NCBI GenBank assembly: GCA_963753545.1
Contig: CAVWCQ010000002.1
Span: 124,001-188,000, forward strand
From: CAVWCQ01 sp963753545
GTDB taxonomy: Bacteria; Chloroflexota; Anaerolineae; Aggregatilineales; Aggregatilineaceae
Direction of reading: 5' to 3'
Length of the DNA: 64,000 bases
Below, piece by piece: positions 45,783 through 55,603 of this stretch (the stretch's first letter is position 1; each line of letters begins with the position of its first letter). The translations under genes and the position numbers were made by a program. Under the pieces are notes generated by a model. That model was not told the DNA's origin, did not search any database, and worked only from the letters and a program-made list of their open reading frames with translations.

Positions 45783-46559
45783 TTGCATACCGAGAATGCT
45801 GATATCAGTTCAACAGCTTTCAAAGCGCTCCGCGTTCTTGAAGCTGTTGCTTTATCCCTACAACCCGTTACTTTGTCAGATGTTGCTAAGCTCGTCGATT
45901 TCGACAAAAGTACAACCTATCGCATGTTAAACACGCTTGCCGAAGCGGGTTATATTGTTCGTGACGAACCTTCCAAGCGGTACACCCTCAGCTACAAGGT
46001 GATCGCCTTAAGTCGAAATCTCCTCGCGGAAAATGAAATCACACGCGTCTGCCGCCAGGTCCTCGAAGAACTGACAGGCATCACGCGTGAAACCACCCAC
46101 CTGAATATTCTTGACGGGCATCAGACCATTTTGATTCAGAAAGTCAAGGGAGCCCAGTTGGTGACGGTGGATTTTCAGATCGGGGATCGCTCCCAACTGC
46201 ACTGTACGTCGATTGGGAAGGCCCTCCTCGCCTTTCAGGATGTGCGTTTTATCGAGGAAGTGATCGCTGCCGGGTTGCCTCAGATTGCCCCCCGCACGAT
46301 CACCAACGCGGCAGATTTTCGCAAGGAACTCCACCGGATCCGGTCGCAGGGTTATGCCATTGATGATCATGAATTCTCGGACAATATGCGATGTATCGCT
46401 GCTCCAATTTTTGAACACGGCGGGCGGGTACGGACGGGCATCAGCATCTCTGGACCAGACAGTCGCTTCACCTATGATAAGCTGGAAGCATTGAAGGAAC
46501 CCCTCTTACAAGCCGCCTGGACTCTCTCGGAGCGGTTGGGCGGGACTCCCTGGCGTTAA
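45783..46559 (+). CDS. IclR-family transcriptional regulator
   Basis: 258 residues. N-terminal winged helix (AFKALRVLEAVALSLQPVTLSDVAKLVDFDKSTTYRMLNTLAEAGYI) and C-terminal IclR effector domain (ITRETTHLNILDGHQTILIQKV, LHCTSIGKALLAF, IDDHEFSDNMRCIAAPIF). Start at TTG 45783 with GAGGAG 6 bases upstream; no ATG fits better. Boxes resembling the E. coli IclR site TGGAAAT-N-ATTTCCA occur at its own promoter and ahead of the dehydrogenase. It probably controls both, with the sugar importer downstream. Confidence 0.93.
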   Translation: MHTENADISSTAFKALRVLEAVALSLQPVTLSDVAKLVDFDKSTTYRMLNTLAEAGYIVRDEPSKRYTLSYKVIALSRNLLAENEITRVCRQVLEELTGITRETTHLNILDGHQTILIQKVKGAQLVTVDFQIGDRSQLHCTSIGKALLAFQDVRFIEEVIAAGLPQIAPRTITNAADFRKELHRIRSQGYAIDDHEFSDNMRCIAAPIFEHGGRVRTGISISGPDSRFTYDKLEALKEPLLQAAWTLSERLGGTPWR

Positions 46560-46611
46560 AGGGCTGAGAACCAGCCCTGCTTGTTTCCCCAAATTTGCCG
46601 CTCTGAGTCAG

Positions 46612-46665
46612 TTGACAAGCAGTATCTTTTAGCCTTATCATTTCACTAATTGGAAATGGTTTTCA
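46612..46665 (+). promoter_or_regulatory. Promoter and IclR-like operator of the ALDH/sugar ABC operon
   Basis: -35 TTGACA (46612-46617), -10 TATCAT (46636-46641, 18-bp spacer). Box TGGAAATGGTTTTCA at 46651-46665 fits the E. coli IclR consensus at 12 of 14 fixed positions. A small stem (46561-46577) just after the iclR stop may end iclR transcription. Confidence 0.65.
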
Positions 46666-46788
46666 TGAATTGAACTACTGCTTTGTTTCTGCCGATCAGT
46701 TCCAATAATGTTCGCCATATCCAATTCATCCACGATATCGTATTTTGTTCCCAACAACAGAAAACTTTTTGATCTGGAGGCTAACCTT

Positions 46789-48234
46789 ATGCAGATGTTA
46801 ATTAACAGCCAGTGGGTTGACGCCAGCGACGGACAGTGTATCGAGGTCCGCAATTCAGCGAATAACGAGATCATTGATACCGTCCCACGCGGCACGCTTC
46901 AGGATATTCAGCGCGCGGTCGAAGCGGCCCAGCTTGGCAAAACGCGCATGGCCGCTCTCCCTGCCCACGAACGCGCCGCCATCCTGTTTCGGATTTCGGA
47001 GTTTATCGAACAGAATATCAATCCCTTAGGCGCGCTTCTTGCCCAGGAAAACGGTAAGCCCGTTCGCCAAACACGCGATGAAGTGCGGGTGACTGCCCGC
47101 ATCTTTCGCGGTTTTGGCGAAGAAGCAAAACGGATGTTTGGGCGCGTCGTGCCGATGGATGCGGTTCCGGGTCAGGAACGCCATCTCGCTATCACGGTTC
47201 GGCAGCCGTTGGGCGTCGTCGCCGCCGTTATTCCCTTTAACTATCCGGTTGAACTGTGGGCGCACAAAGCCGCTGCGGCTCTGGCAGCGGGTAACGCGGT
47301 AGTTGCCAAGCCGCCATCCGAATGCCCGCTGACCCTGCTCAGGATTGCTGCGCTGATGGAAGAGGCGGGCCTGCCTGCCGCCGCCCACCAAATGGTCACC
47401 GGGCCAGGTTCAGTGGTGGGCGAGTATCTCGCCGCCAGTTCTGATGTCCAGTTAATCAGCGTAACCGGCAGCACCGCCACCGGGCGGCGCATCGCGGAAT
47501 TAGCCTCCCGCAATCTGAAACACGTTCATCTGGAATTGGGCGGCAATGATGCCCTTGTTGTCTGTGCGGATGCCGATCTGGACAAAGCGGCAGAGGCCAT
47601 CGTTCTTGGGCGATTGGCGCGCGGCAACGGGCAGATCTGCTGTGCGGTCAAGCGCATTTTTGTTGAACAGTCGGTCTATGAGCCGCTGTCCAATTTGCTG
47701 ACCGAAAAAGCAAAACTGCTCAAGATGGGTGATCCGCTCGAAGAAGATACCGACGTTGGCCCCTTGATCAACCTGAAAGCCGCCCAGGAAGTCGAAGCGG
47801 CGATCCAGGACGCTGTGCAGGCCGGGGCCGTCGTGCGGGTAGGCGGACACCGCCACGATGCCTTTATCGAACCAACCGTCTTGACGCACGTTCCGCCCCA
47901 AGTTCCACTTTTTGCCGATGAAGTCTTCGGCCCAGTCGCACCGCTCGTCTCCTTCACGGATCTGGATCAAGCTGTAGCTGCCGCCAACCAAAGCCCCTAC
48001 GGCTTGCAAGCGGCAGTCTTTACCAAAGATGTCTCGCGCGCGTTTGATATTGCCTATCGCCTTCAGGCGGGTGGGGTTATTATCAACTGGTCATCGGCTC
48101 TGCGCGTCGAGAGTTTGCCCTTTGGTGGCGTTAAGCTGAGTGGCTACGGGCGTGAAGGGTTGCACGACACCCTGGAAGAGATGACCTACCAGAAGGCCAT
48201 CGTTGTCCATAATGCGTTTGCGGCGGAGCACTAA
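46789..48234 (+). CDS. NAD(P)-dependent aldehyde dehydrogenase
   Basis: 481 residues, full length. INSQWVDASDGQCIEVRNSAN opening, cofactor and structural segments IPFNYPVELWAHKAAAALAAGN, AKPPSECPLT and GSTATGRRIA, catalytic Glu in LELGGND, nucleophile Cys in GNGQICCAVKR, then EVFGPVAPL and LPFGGVKLSGYGREG. All catalytic residues are present. Succinate-semialdehyde, lactaldehyde or sugar-acid semialdehyde are possible substrates. ATG 46789 has TGGAGG 8 bases upstream. First gene of the IclR-controlled operon; the importer ATPase begins 4 bp after its stop, so the substrate is probably made from the imported sugar. Confidence 0.92.
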   Translation: MQMLINSQWVDASDGQCIEVRNSANNEIIDTVPRGTLQDIQRAVEAAQLGKTRMAALPAHERAAILFRISEFIEQNINPLGALLAQENGKPVRQTRDEVRVTARIFRGFGEEAKRMFGRVVPMDAVPGQERHLAITVRQPLGVVAAVIPFNYPVELWAHKAAAALAAGNAVVAKPPSECPLTLLRIAALMEEAGLPAAAHQMVTGPGSVVGEYLAASSDVQLISVTGSTATGRRIAELASRNLKHVHLELGGNDALVVCADADLDKAAEAIVLGRLARGNGQICCAVKRIFVEQSVYEPLSNLLTEKAKLLKMGDPLEEDTDVGPLINLKAAQEVEAAIQDAVQAGAVVRVGGHRHDAFIEPTVLTHVPPQVPLFADEVFGPVAPLVSFTDLDQAVAAANQSPYGLQAAVFTKDVSRAFDIAYRLQAGGVIINWSSALRVESLPFGGVKLSGYGREGLHDTLEEMTYQKAIVVHNAFAAEH

Positions 48235-48238
48235 TTCA

Positions 48239-49732
48239 ATGGTTGACTTCCTTCAGATGCGGAAAATGACCAAAAGCTACGATGGGACTCAAGCCCTTCG
48301 CGGTGTTGACTTTTCCGCTGTGCTGGGTGAAGTGCATGCGATTGTTGGGGAAAACGGCGCGGGCAAATCGACGCTCGTCAAGATTCTCTCTGGCGCGGTG
48401 CGGTGTGATATGGGCACGGTTTTGATCGACGGCAAGCCGGTCGAATTAGACTCCCCGTTTCAGGCTCACCATCTTGGCATCCGCGCTGTTTATCAGGAAT
48501 TTAGCCTGATCCCTCATCTCAGCATTACCGAAAACATCATGATGGGCCAGATGCCTACCCGCTTTTTGAAAACATGGGTGAACTGGTCACTGGCCCATCG
48601 TCAGGCCCAATCCCTACTGGAACAGCTTGGCTTCCATGGTCTCAAGGTCAAAACAACCATCTCCCGCTTGAGCGTATCTCAGCAGCAGATGGTCGAAATC
48701 GCCAAAGCGCTTGCGGGTAAGCCCCGCATTCTGATTCTGGATGAGCCATCGGCAGTCTTATCTCACGAGGAGATCAAAACACTCTTCGCGCTCATCCAGA
48801 AGCTGAAGCAGGAATCAACCCTGATCCTCTATATCTCTCATCGTCTCGACGAAGTTTTTGAGATCGCGGATCGGATCACGGTGCTGAAGGATGGCGAACT
48901 GGTCGGCACGGTACACCCGGCGCAGATTGATGAGAACCGTCTGATCAGCATGATGGTTGGGCGCACCCTGGAAGAAATCTACCCCAAGCGGCAGGCCGAA
49001 CCCGGCGAAAAAGTGCTCGTTGTGGATCGGCTTAGTCGAGAGGGATCGTTTAAGCAGGTCAGCTTTTCGCTGGCTAAAGGCGAGATTCTCGGCTTATTTG
49101 GTTTGGTCGGGAGTGGGCGAACAGAAATTGCGCGCTGTATTTTTGGCGCGGATCAGCCCAGTTCCGGGGAAATTATTCTGAATGGCAAACGCTTCAAGCC
49201 GAAAAACCCTCGGGTGGCTGTCCGATCCGGCATTGCCCTCCTGACAGAAGATCGCAAGCGGAATGGTTTGGTGATGGTCTGTTCGCTGCGCGATAACGCC
49301 AGCCTCGCCTCGCTGCCCAAGGTGAACACCTGGGGAGTCATCAACAGGCGCAAACAGCGAGACATGGTGCGCCAGAAGGTCCGTGAACTGGACATCAAAC
49401 CGCCGCACATCGAATGGCAAGTGCGTCGCCTGAGCGGGGGAAATCAGCAGAAAGTCGTGCTTTCGAAGTGGCTTCTGGTGGATGCCGATGTTCTGATTCT
49501 GGACGAGCCAACTCGCGGCGTTGATGTCGTCACCAAGGTTGAGATTTACCAGATTATTTCTGATCTGGCCCGCCAGGGGAAAAGTATTCTCCTCATCTCC
49601 TCAGAAATGCTCGAAATCCTGGGGATGAGTGACCGTATTTTGGTTATGCGTGAAGGCCAGTTAGCTGGAGAGTGCTCCAGAGAAGAAGCATCAGAGGAAG
49701 CCCTGCTGGCAATGGCAACGGGAGTCAAGTAA
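48239..49732 (+). CDS. Sugar ABC importer tandem ATPase (RbsA/MglA type)
   Basis: 497 residues, two fused ATPase domains. First: Walker A GENGAGKST, signature LSVSQQQMVEIAKAL, Walker B ILILDEPSAVLS. Second: G-L-V-G-S-G-R-T-E (degenerate Walker A), signature RLSGGNQQKVVLSKWL, Walker B VLILDEPTRGVD. This is usual for RbsA, XylG and MglA. Start ATG 48239 (MVDFLQMRKMTKSYDG); the frame is open from 48203. It sits 4 bp after the dehydrogenase and 2 bp before the permease, so it is firmly in the same operon. Confidence 0.95.
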   Translation: MVDFLQMRKMTKSYDGTQALRGVDFSAVLGEVHAIVGENGAGKSTLVKILSGAVRCDMGTVLIDGKPVELDSPFQAHHLGIRAVYQEFSLIPHLSITENIMMGQMPTRFLKTWVNWSLAHRQAQSLLEQLGFHGLKVKTTISRLSVSQQQMVEIAKALAGKPRILILDEPSAVLSHEEIKTLFALIQKLKQESTLILYISHRLDEVFEIADRITVLKDGELVGTVHPAQIDENRLISMMVGRTLEEIYPKRQAEPGEKVLVVDRLSREGSFKQVSFSLAKGEILGLFGLVGSGRTEIARCIFGADQPSSGEIILNGKRFKPKNPRVAVRSGIALLTEDRKRNGLVMVCSLRDNASLASLPKVNTWGVINRRKQRDMVRQKVRELDIKPPHIEWQVRRLSGGNQQKVVLSKWLLVDADVLILDEPTRGVDVVTKVEIYQIISDLARQGKSILLISSEMLEILGMSDRILVMREGQLAGECSREEASEEALLAMATGVK

Positions 49733-49734
49733 TT

Positions 49735-50736
49735 ATGGCAACAACTTCTTCTCGTGTTGAAGATTTTAAACAACGGTTTCGGGGAACAATTTCAAAGGAT
49801 TTTTTGAAGGATGCGTTACGCCATCACTGGGCTGACTATGGCTTTATGGTCGCGTTTGTCGTGTTGGTTGCCATCGCCGCCTCAAAATCGGAATTTTTCT
49901 TTACCGACCGGAATATTACGAACTTACTAAAACAGATTGTCCCCAATGGCCTGATCAGCCTGGGAATGTTGGTCGTCATTCTGAGCGGTGGGATCGATCT
50001 ATCAGTTGGATCGATTGTGGCGCTAGCAGGAATCCTCGCCTCCGGTTTGCAGGACGAAATTCCACTTTCCGTCGCGATCCTCGTTGCGTTGGGGGCCGGG
50101 ATCGCTGCTGGCATGGTGAATGGTATCCTCATCACCTACTTTAAACTCGCTCCCTTTATCGTGACACTGGCAATGCTCGGAGCGATTCGGGGGCTGGTCT
50201 ATGTCTATTCGGACACCCCGCAGAGTCCAACGAATCCCGACTTCCGGCGCATCCTGGGCGGTCCCATCGGAGGGCCGCCTCATACGCTGGCGATGGCAAC
50301 CGTGATCATGTTCGCCTGCTATCCGCTGCTCTGGCTGTTCCTCAATCGTACAACAGTTGGGAGGGCCATATTCGCTATTGGCGGTAATGCGGAAGCCGTC
50401 CGGCTGGCGGGCATCAACACCAAAACGCGCATCATCCTGGCCTATATGATCTCCGGTTTTTGCGCGGCGCTGGCTGGTGTTCTGTTAGCGGCCCGGCTGG
50501 GGATCTCGCAGCCCAGCCTGGGTGAAGGGTATGAACTGGATGCCATTGCCGCTGCTGTGATCGGTGGAGCCGTGTTGAATGGGGGTGGCGGCAGTGTCTT
50601 TGGAACGTTGGGCGGCGTGCTCACGCTGGGGCTTATCAATAATCTACTGAATCTGTACAAGGTTCAATCTTACTATCAGCAGATTTTAAAGGGGGGGATC
50701 ATCCTCTTTGCGGTGCTTGCTCGCCGTAAAGATTAA
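49735..50736 (+). CDS. Sugar ABC importer permease (RbsC type)
   Basis: 333 residues, about ten helices. Conserved ILSGGIDLSVGSIVALAG, the NGILITYFKLAPFIVTLAML segment and GRAIFAIGGNAEAVRLAGIN (cytoplasmic EAA-like loop), then AAAVIGGAVLNGGGGSVFGTL, all diagnostic of CUT2 (RbsC/XylH) permeases. ATG 49735 is 2 bp after the ATPase stop. Ends 86 bp before the binding-protein gene. Confidence 0.95.
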   Translation: MATTSSRVEDFKQRFRGTISKDFLKDALRHHWADYGFMVAFVVLVAIAASKSEFFFTDRNITNLLKQIVPNGLISLGMLVVILSGGIDLSVGSIVALAGILASGLQDEIPLSVAILVALGAGIAAGMVNGILITYFKLAPFIVTLAMLGAIRGLVYVYSDTPQSPTNPDFRRILGGPIGGPPHTLAMATVIMFACYPLLWLFLNRTTVGRAIFAIGGNAEAVRLAGINTKTRIILAYMISGFCAALAGVLLAARLGISQPSLGEGYELDAIAAAVIGGAVLNGGGGSVFGTLGGVLTLGLINNLLNLYKVQSYYQQILKGGIILFAVLARRKD

Positions 50737-50822
50737 TCTGAGCGGCAAAGGAGGCCAATGCAGAAAAAGCATGCGTTCTTCGGTAATTAGATGTTCCATA
50801 TACCTTAATAAGGAGAACAAAA

Positions 50823-51794
50823 ATGAAACCTAGAATTGCACTCAGCCTGGTTGTCTTGTTTGTCACCCTCCTCGTCACGATCAGCCCCTCGGCTGCCCCC
50901 ACTCCGGTCGTTGAAGCGCGGGCCGACACCATTCGGATCGGCATGGTCAATTACACTCTGTGCTGCGCGTATTTCATCGGCATGTCCGACGCGGTTCAGG
51001 CCGAAGCGGCTTTCTATCCGAATATTGAAGTGATTGTCACCGACGCGAACGGCGACGCCGCCAAGATGACATCCGATGTTGAAGATGTCCTCGCACAAGA
51101 CGTTGATGGTATCATCATCAGTGGTGGCCCGCTGGAGAGCGCTCCGGCAGCATTGGACGCCATTCAGGCGGCTGGCGTGCCTGTCGTTCTGGTGGACCGC
51201 AAACTCAAGGGCGGCGACTACACAAGCTGGATCGGCCCCGATAACTACACCATCGGTGTTCAGGATGGTCAGTACATCGTGGATCGTCTGGCGGGCGCTG
51301 GGCGTTTGATCGTGCTGCGCGGTGGCCCAGAGGACAACTCCATCGGCTTGGATCGCACGAATGGCATGCTGTCTGTGGTTGAAACTTCCGGCATCGAAGT
51401 GCAAAAGGCGGCTGACTTTGGCGGTTGGAGTGAAGACGGTGGCTACACCCTGACGGCTGATATGCTGGCTCTCTATGATCACGTCGACGCCGTGTTCTGC
51501 GAAAACGACTCGATGTGCCTCGGCGCGCAAAAGGCCATTCAGGATGCCGGGCGAACCGACGAAATGTTCCTGGTTGGCGTGGATGGCCAAAAAGAAGCTC
51601 TGCTCCAGATTTTGAATGGCACAAACTACGCTGCGACTGGCTTGAACAACTCCGGTCAGATTGGTAGCGCGGCCTTCCATCGTTTGATGGCTATCCTGGC
51701 TGGTGCGGAAGCGCCGAAGGATACCGTTCTGCCATCGCCACTCATCACTTCTGATAACGTCGTGAAGTTCTATGACCCGGAAAGCGTTTTCTAG
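50823..51794 (+). CDS. Sugar ABC importer substrate-binding protein (RbsB type)
   Basis: 323 residues. Signal peptide MKPRIALSLVVLFVTLL..., with cleavage probably after VEARA; no lipobox Cys. The mature part is a type-1 periplasmic binding fold: IRIGMVNYTLCCAYFIG, DVEDVLAQDVDGIIISGGP, GVPVVLVDRKL, then FCENDSMCLGAQKAIQDAG and GVDGQKEALLQIL. AAGGAG precedes ATG 50823. Last gene of the IclR-controlled operon; ends 43 bp before a strong terminator. Ligand probably a monosaccharide; not predictable from sequence alone. Confidence 0.93.
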   Translation: MKPRIALSLVVLFVTLLVTISPSAAPTPVVEARADTIRIGMVNYTLCCAYFIGMSDAVQAEAAFYPNIEVIVTDANGDAAKMTSDVEDVLAQDVDGIIISGGPLESAPAALDAIQAAGVPVVLVDRKLKGGDYTSWIGPDNYTIGVQDGQYIVDRLAGAGRLIVLRGGPEDNSIGLDRTNGMLSVVETSGIEVQKAADFGGWSEDGGYTLTADMLALYDHVDAVFCENDSMCLGAQKAIQDAGRTDEMFLVGVDGQKEALLQILNGTNYAATGLNNSGQIGSAAFHRLMAILAGAEAPKDTVLPSPLITSDNVVKFYDPESVF

Positions 51795-51836
51795 AAAGCT
51801 GCTGTGAAGAGACAGCCAGAAGTTTCATAGATCGAC

Positions 51837-51868
51837 ACAGCCTGCGAGGAGATCGCAGGCTGTTTTTT
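51837..51868 (+). terminator. Rho-independent terminator of the sugar importer operon
   Basis: Eleven-base-pair perfect stem (51837-51847 with 51853-51863), GGAGA loop, then a run of T through 51868. Confidence 0.95.
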
Positions 51869-51990
51869 ACTTGAAACAGGCTGCGAACCAAAACTCACAT
51901 TTCCTTGCCACTTTTCACTGCGGTGATAAAGCTGGTTTGGATCAAGGCGATAATCGTAGTGCAGGTCCCCAAACACCACGAATCCGCCTA

Positions 51991-52140
51991 GAGCGTGTTA
52001 TGCACTTTTTAATGTCGTTCCCCCCTTCCCCCCGCGAAGCTGTGGGGGAAGGGGTAGGGGATGAGGGCCTGCCCGCGAACCACAACGCTTATTTTTCAGC
52101 GTATCTTTATGGGACAGCTCGAAAAGTTCATAACAGCCTC
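51991..52140. mobile_element. MITE copy B, 150 bp, TA target duplication
   Basis: Ends GAGCGTGTTATGCACTT and (reverse complement) GAGGCTGTTATGAACTTTTC. Both flanks are TA (51989-51990 and 52141-52142), the IS630/Tc1 hallmark. The core differs from copies A and C: it contains a large C/G hairpin at about 52018-52058 and no coding sequence. Therefore related ends with a replaced or deleted centre. Together with the terminator it fills the gap 51795-52187. Confidence 0.75.
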
Positions 52141-52187
52141 TAGCTGTGGCAGTCCATCGTTTTTGTGTACTTGATTGAGGCTTTGGA

Positions 52188-52712
52188 TCAGGTGGAAGCG
52201 GCTACCGCTGCATCCTGATCATGCAGAGTCCGCAGGTAGAAGCCCAAGAAAATAAGCACAGGCAGTTCTGCATAGGCGGCAGCCATCGGGTGAACTTCGA
52301 CATCTATTGCGGAACGCCACCATGAACGCTTGACGAATGTCATTAATGCCTCTTCGTTCGAGGTCTGCCAGTACGATTTTGATCCCCAGAAGCTGTTCTT
52401 GAACTTGAGCACATTCCCGTCCGTCATGTACAGCGTGCCACCACCAGTCCAGGAGTAGTGAAAGGGCAGCGATACATCGCCGCTCTCTTCAGCTTCGGCC
52501 ACAATTTGCCGCCGGAACCAACCTTTACGGTTTAGCATCCAGCGCTGCCCAAGGCCATCGACGGTTGCCACATTGTTGAACCAGCGCTCAAACTGCATGG
52601 TTGCCATGTGTTCTCCATCGACAAACAGATGGTATTCGCGCCGCCATATTGAGGGTTTAACCCATACAACTTTGCGGCCAATGAGTTTGCCTTGTTTGAG
52701 TTGGGGCCCCAT
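52188..52712 (-). CDS. Hypothetical protein
   Basis: 174 residues, not recognised. ATG 52712 has GGAGG 7 bases upstream. It contains many aromatic residues (IWRREYHLFVDGEHMATMQF, WFRRQIVAEAE) and two hydrophobic stretches toward the end (AAAYAELPVLIFLGFYLRTLH), so the C-terminus may touch the membrane. No signal peptide. Isolated between MITE copies B and C on the same strand as the glucan genes downstream of it in coordinates. Confidence 0.65.
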   Translation of the reverse strand: MGPQLKQGKLIGRKVVWVKPSIWRREYHLFVDGEHMATMQFERWFNNVATVDGLGQRWMLNRKGWFRRQIVAEAEESGDVSLPFHYSWTGGGTLYMTDGNVLKFKNSFWGSKSYWQTSNEEALMTFVKRSWWRSAIDVEVHPMAAAYAELPVLIFLGFYLRTLHDQDAAVAAST

Positions 52713-52874
52713 ATTCATTCCTCCAGGAACAGGTCTCACACCTACACGTTATTACGCAGTAGCACAGGATGAGTTTCCAACCTGATACCCCGTTAAACAT
52801 CTCAACCCAGAAATAGCCGTTATGTCTGTACTCGGTATGGCGCGGAAACTCCTAAAGTGGCCCCCCGTTGTCTA

Positions 52875-53215
52875 GAACGTGTGATGCACTTCTTTCGTCC
52901 CGATATTGACAAACTAGAACATGCGTGCTATCCTGATATCAGGTTGCCCATCCTATTTTGTGCCTGATAGACCAATGTTAGGAAATGGTTTGAACACCCC
53001 CTCAAAAAACATAGGGCCGCCGGTTCCTACGAGAAAAAAAGACCGAATAGTGAGTAACTTATAAGAATTTCCGGCTGATGTAATACCATAACAAATAATG
53101 AAAGTTGATCAGAAATGGCCCAAATGATTTTTTTCCCCCACCTTTTGCCATTTAAGGCTCCACTTCTGATCAATTTGCTGAAATTTCGCCCTCATCGAAA
53201 GTGCATAACAGCCTC
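52875..53215. mobile_element. MITE copy C (IS630/Tc1-like ends), 341 bp
   Basis: Near-identical layout to copy A, with about nine in ten bases the same by eye: the same inverted ends (GAACGTGTGATGCACTT; right end reverse-complement GAGGCTGTTATGCACTTTCG) and the same internal TTGATCAGAA inverted pair. Left flank TA (52873-52874); right flank AA, probably mutated. It lies 13 bp beyond the GH94 stop. The rest of the gap 52713-53228 has no credible gene. Confidence 0.82.
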
Positions 53216-53228
53216 AAACCTTGGCGCT

Positions 53229-55593
53229 TTAGCCCTCGCAGTAGAATGTCACTGTTTGCGTCGTGCTGGGTTTGGCAATTGGAAGAAATTCTCCTGCCCA
53301 ACGCTTACCATCCACATAGCATCCATGTTCTTCGCCGCCTCGTCGCACGGTGATATCGTAGAGCGCGCCCCGGAACCAGCGTTTAACGCGGAATTGATTC
53401 CAGGTGTTGGGTAGTTCACAGTCCACCTTCAGCCCGTCACGATGCGCTTCGATCCCTAACACGCCTTCAACAAGCGCCCGCAGATACCATGCTGCCGCTC
53501 CGGTATACCATGTCCAGCCCGCCTGACCGGGAACGGGCGCAAGGGGGCCGGAGACATTGCCGGGCATCACATATGGCTCAGCGAGATAGCGATCCGGCTC
53601 CTGACTGTGAATGGACGGGCAGAAGCTGCGCCACAGTTCATACGCTGCCTGTGCCCCGTTTAACTGGCGTTCTGCCAGAACAGCCCAGCAAGCGGCATGG
53701 CAGTACACACCACCATTTTCACGAATGCCGGGAGCATAGCGCGACAGGTAGCCAATCTCCGGATCAGGCTCGGTGTAAGCGGGAGCCAACAGGAGAGGCC
53801 CATAGGCTGAAAATAGTAATTTGCGGGCAGAGGCCATCGCTTGCACCGCCCGATCTTCTGGAGCAGTGCCGCTTAAAATGGCCCACGTCTGCGCATTGAG
53901 GAAAATCTGTCCCTCCCTTGATTGAGACGAACCAACCAGTTCGCCATTGTCTTTAGTGGCGCGCCAGTACCATGCACCATCCCAGGCGTGCTGATTCACG
54001 GCTTCGCGAAGGTCGTCGGCTTCCCGACGCAAACGAGCGGCGATATCCGCGCTGCAAAGCGATAACTCGACCCAACCAGACAGCACGTAGTGGAGGAAAT
54101 GCGCCATCCAGACGCTTTCGCCGCGCCCTTCGGCCCCCACCACGTTTAAACCGTCGTTCCAATCCCCCTTCAGGATAAACGGCAGCCCTCTTTCGCTGCG
54201 CCGCGTGAGAGCGACTTCAAATGATCGCAGACAGTGTTCCCGCAGCGAAGCGGCCCCATCGTCATAGAAGGGCATTTCTTCATCCAGACAGGCGAAATCA
54301 CCTGTTTCGCGCACATAATAAAGCACGGCGAAGGGCAGCCACAACAGGTCGTCACTGTACTCGGAGCGCAGCCCAGTCTCCGCCAGCGGATGCCACCAGT
54401 GCAGAACAATTCCGTCCTGGTACTGGTGTGCCGCATGCAGGCGAATCTGATCCAGCGTTTTTTCGGGATGTCCCAGCAGCAGCCAGATCAGACTGTCCTG
54501 CAACTGATCGCGGAACCCATAGGCCCCCCCTGTTTGATAGTATGCCGTTCGCCCCTTGAGACGCCCGGAAATCGCCTGATATTGTAACCAGCCATTTCCC
54601 ATCACATTAAGGGCTGGATCAGGGGTCTCGATTACGAGTTGATCCGCGATTGACTGCCAGTACGCTTGGGCAGCTTGAAGATCGGCATGGGCCGCTGCTG
54701 GCGTTTTATAAGTGTTGACCAGCGTGATAGCCTGTTCAACCGAGTCGGCGGCCCCCAGCGTAAAGACGATTTCGCGCGCTTCGCGTGGGGCCAATGTCAA
54801 CTCAAGTTGTAGACTGCCAATCGGATCGCCCCAGCGCCCGGCGTGATTTTGGGAGCGCCCACTGACCAGCGTAGCAGGGCTGGCGCAGCGTTCCGTTGCG
54901 TCCCAGAAAATCGCGCTTGTCCGCGTCAAAGCCCGCTGGTTTGAGGGATGAACTGAGGAACGCGATGTAAGGCCAGGAGCGGTTCCAATGCACTTTGCTC
55001 GGAACAGGCAGTTCCCACAACGCCTTGCTGGCCAGCAGCACGCCATTCTCCCCATCATAGCGCGTATCGATAAACGTGCGGTGAAATTCGCGATGCCAGT
55101 CAGGGGCCGCACCGAGCAGCCATTCCAGATAAGTGAAGATTTGCAGGTGGCGCAGCGCAGTCCCTTGATTTTCCAGGCGGAGCAGCCAGATTTCGCAGGG
55201 AGAATCCAATGGCACAAAACAGGTCAGGCTGCTGGACAAGGTGTCACGCCGCGCTTCAAAGACGGAATAGCCCATGCCGTGCCGCACGCGATAGTCATCT
55301 AATGCCGTGCAACAGGGCTGCCATGTAGGAGACCAAAAGTTGCCGCTGTCTGCGTCACGCAGATAGATATATTTGCCCCACTCGTCGCGAATTAAATCCT
55401 GCTCCCAACGGGTAATGCGGTTCAGGCTGGCATGTGTGCGCCAACTATAGCCGCTGCCTGCCTGGGAGATCACAAACCCGTAATCATCATTCGCAATCAC
55501 ATTCACCCAGGGCATCGGCGTATCGGGCCGGGTGATGATATATTCTTTGCCATCGTCGCTGAAATAACCATATTGATTTTGTAACTGAGCCAT
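53229..55593 (-). CDS. GH94 phosphorylase (cellobiose/beta-oligoglucan phosphorylase type, frameshifted)
   Basis: About 787 residues. N-terminal beta-sandwich: QNQYGYFSDDGKEYIITRPD, GYSWRTHASLNRITRWEQDL, YLRDADSGNFWSPTWQP. The (alpha/alpha)6 barrel has TGGAYGFRDQLQDS, LHWWHPLAETGLRSEYSDDL and the catalytic acid Asp in KGDWNDGLN, later PDRYLAEPYVMPGNV and GWTWYTGAAAWYLRA. GH94 enzymes phosphorolyse beta-glucosides to glucose-1-phosphate. The frame breaks at GGG 54877-54879; removing one base gives GTLRQPATLVSGRSQN. ATG 55593 has AAGGAG upstream. Size fits cellobiose or cellodextrin type rather than the longer sophorose-oligosaccharide phosphorylase; the neighbouring GH144-like gene nevertheless hints at beta-1,2-glucan. 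Confidence 0.88.
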
Positions 55594-55603
55594 CAATCGC
55601 TCC

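Noticed and set aside
52821..52874. 17-codon ORF before MITE copy C
   Set aside because: Too short, with no ribosome site.
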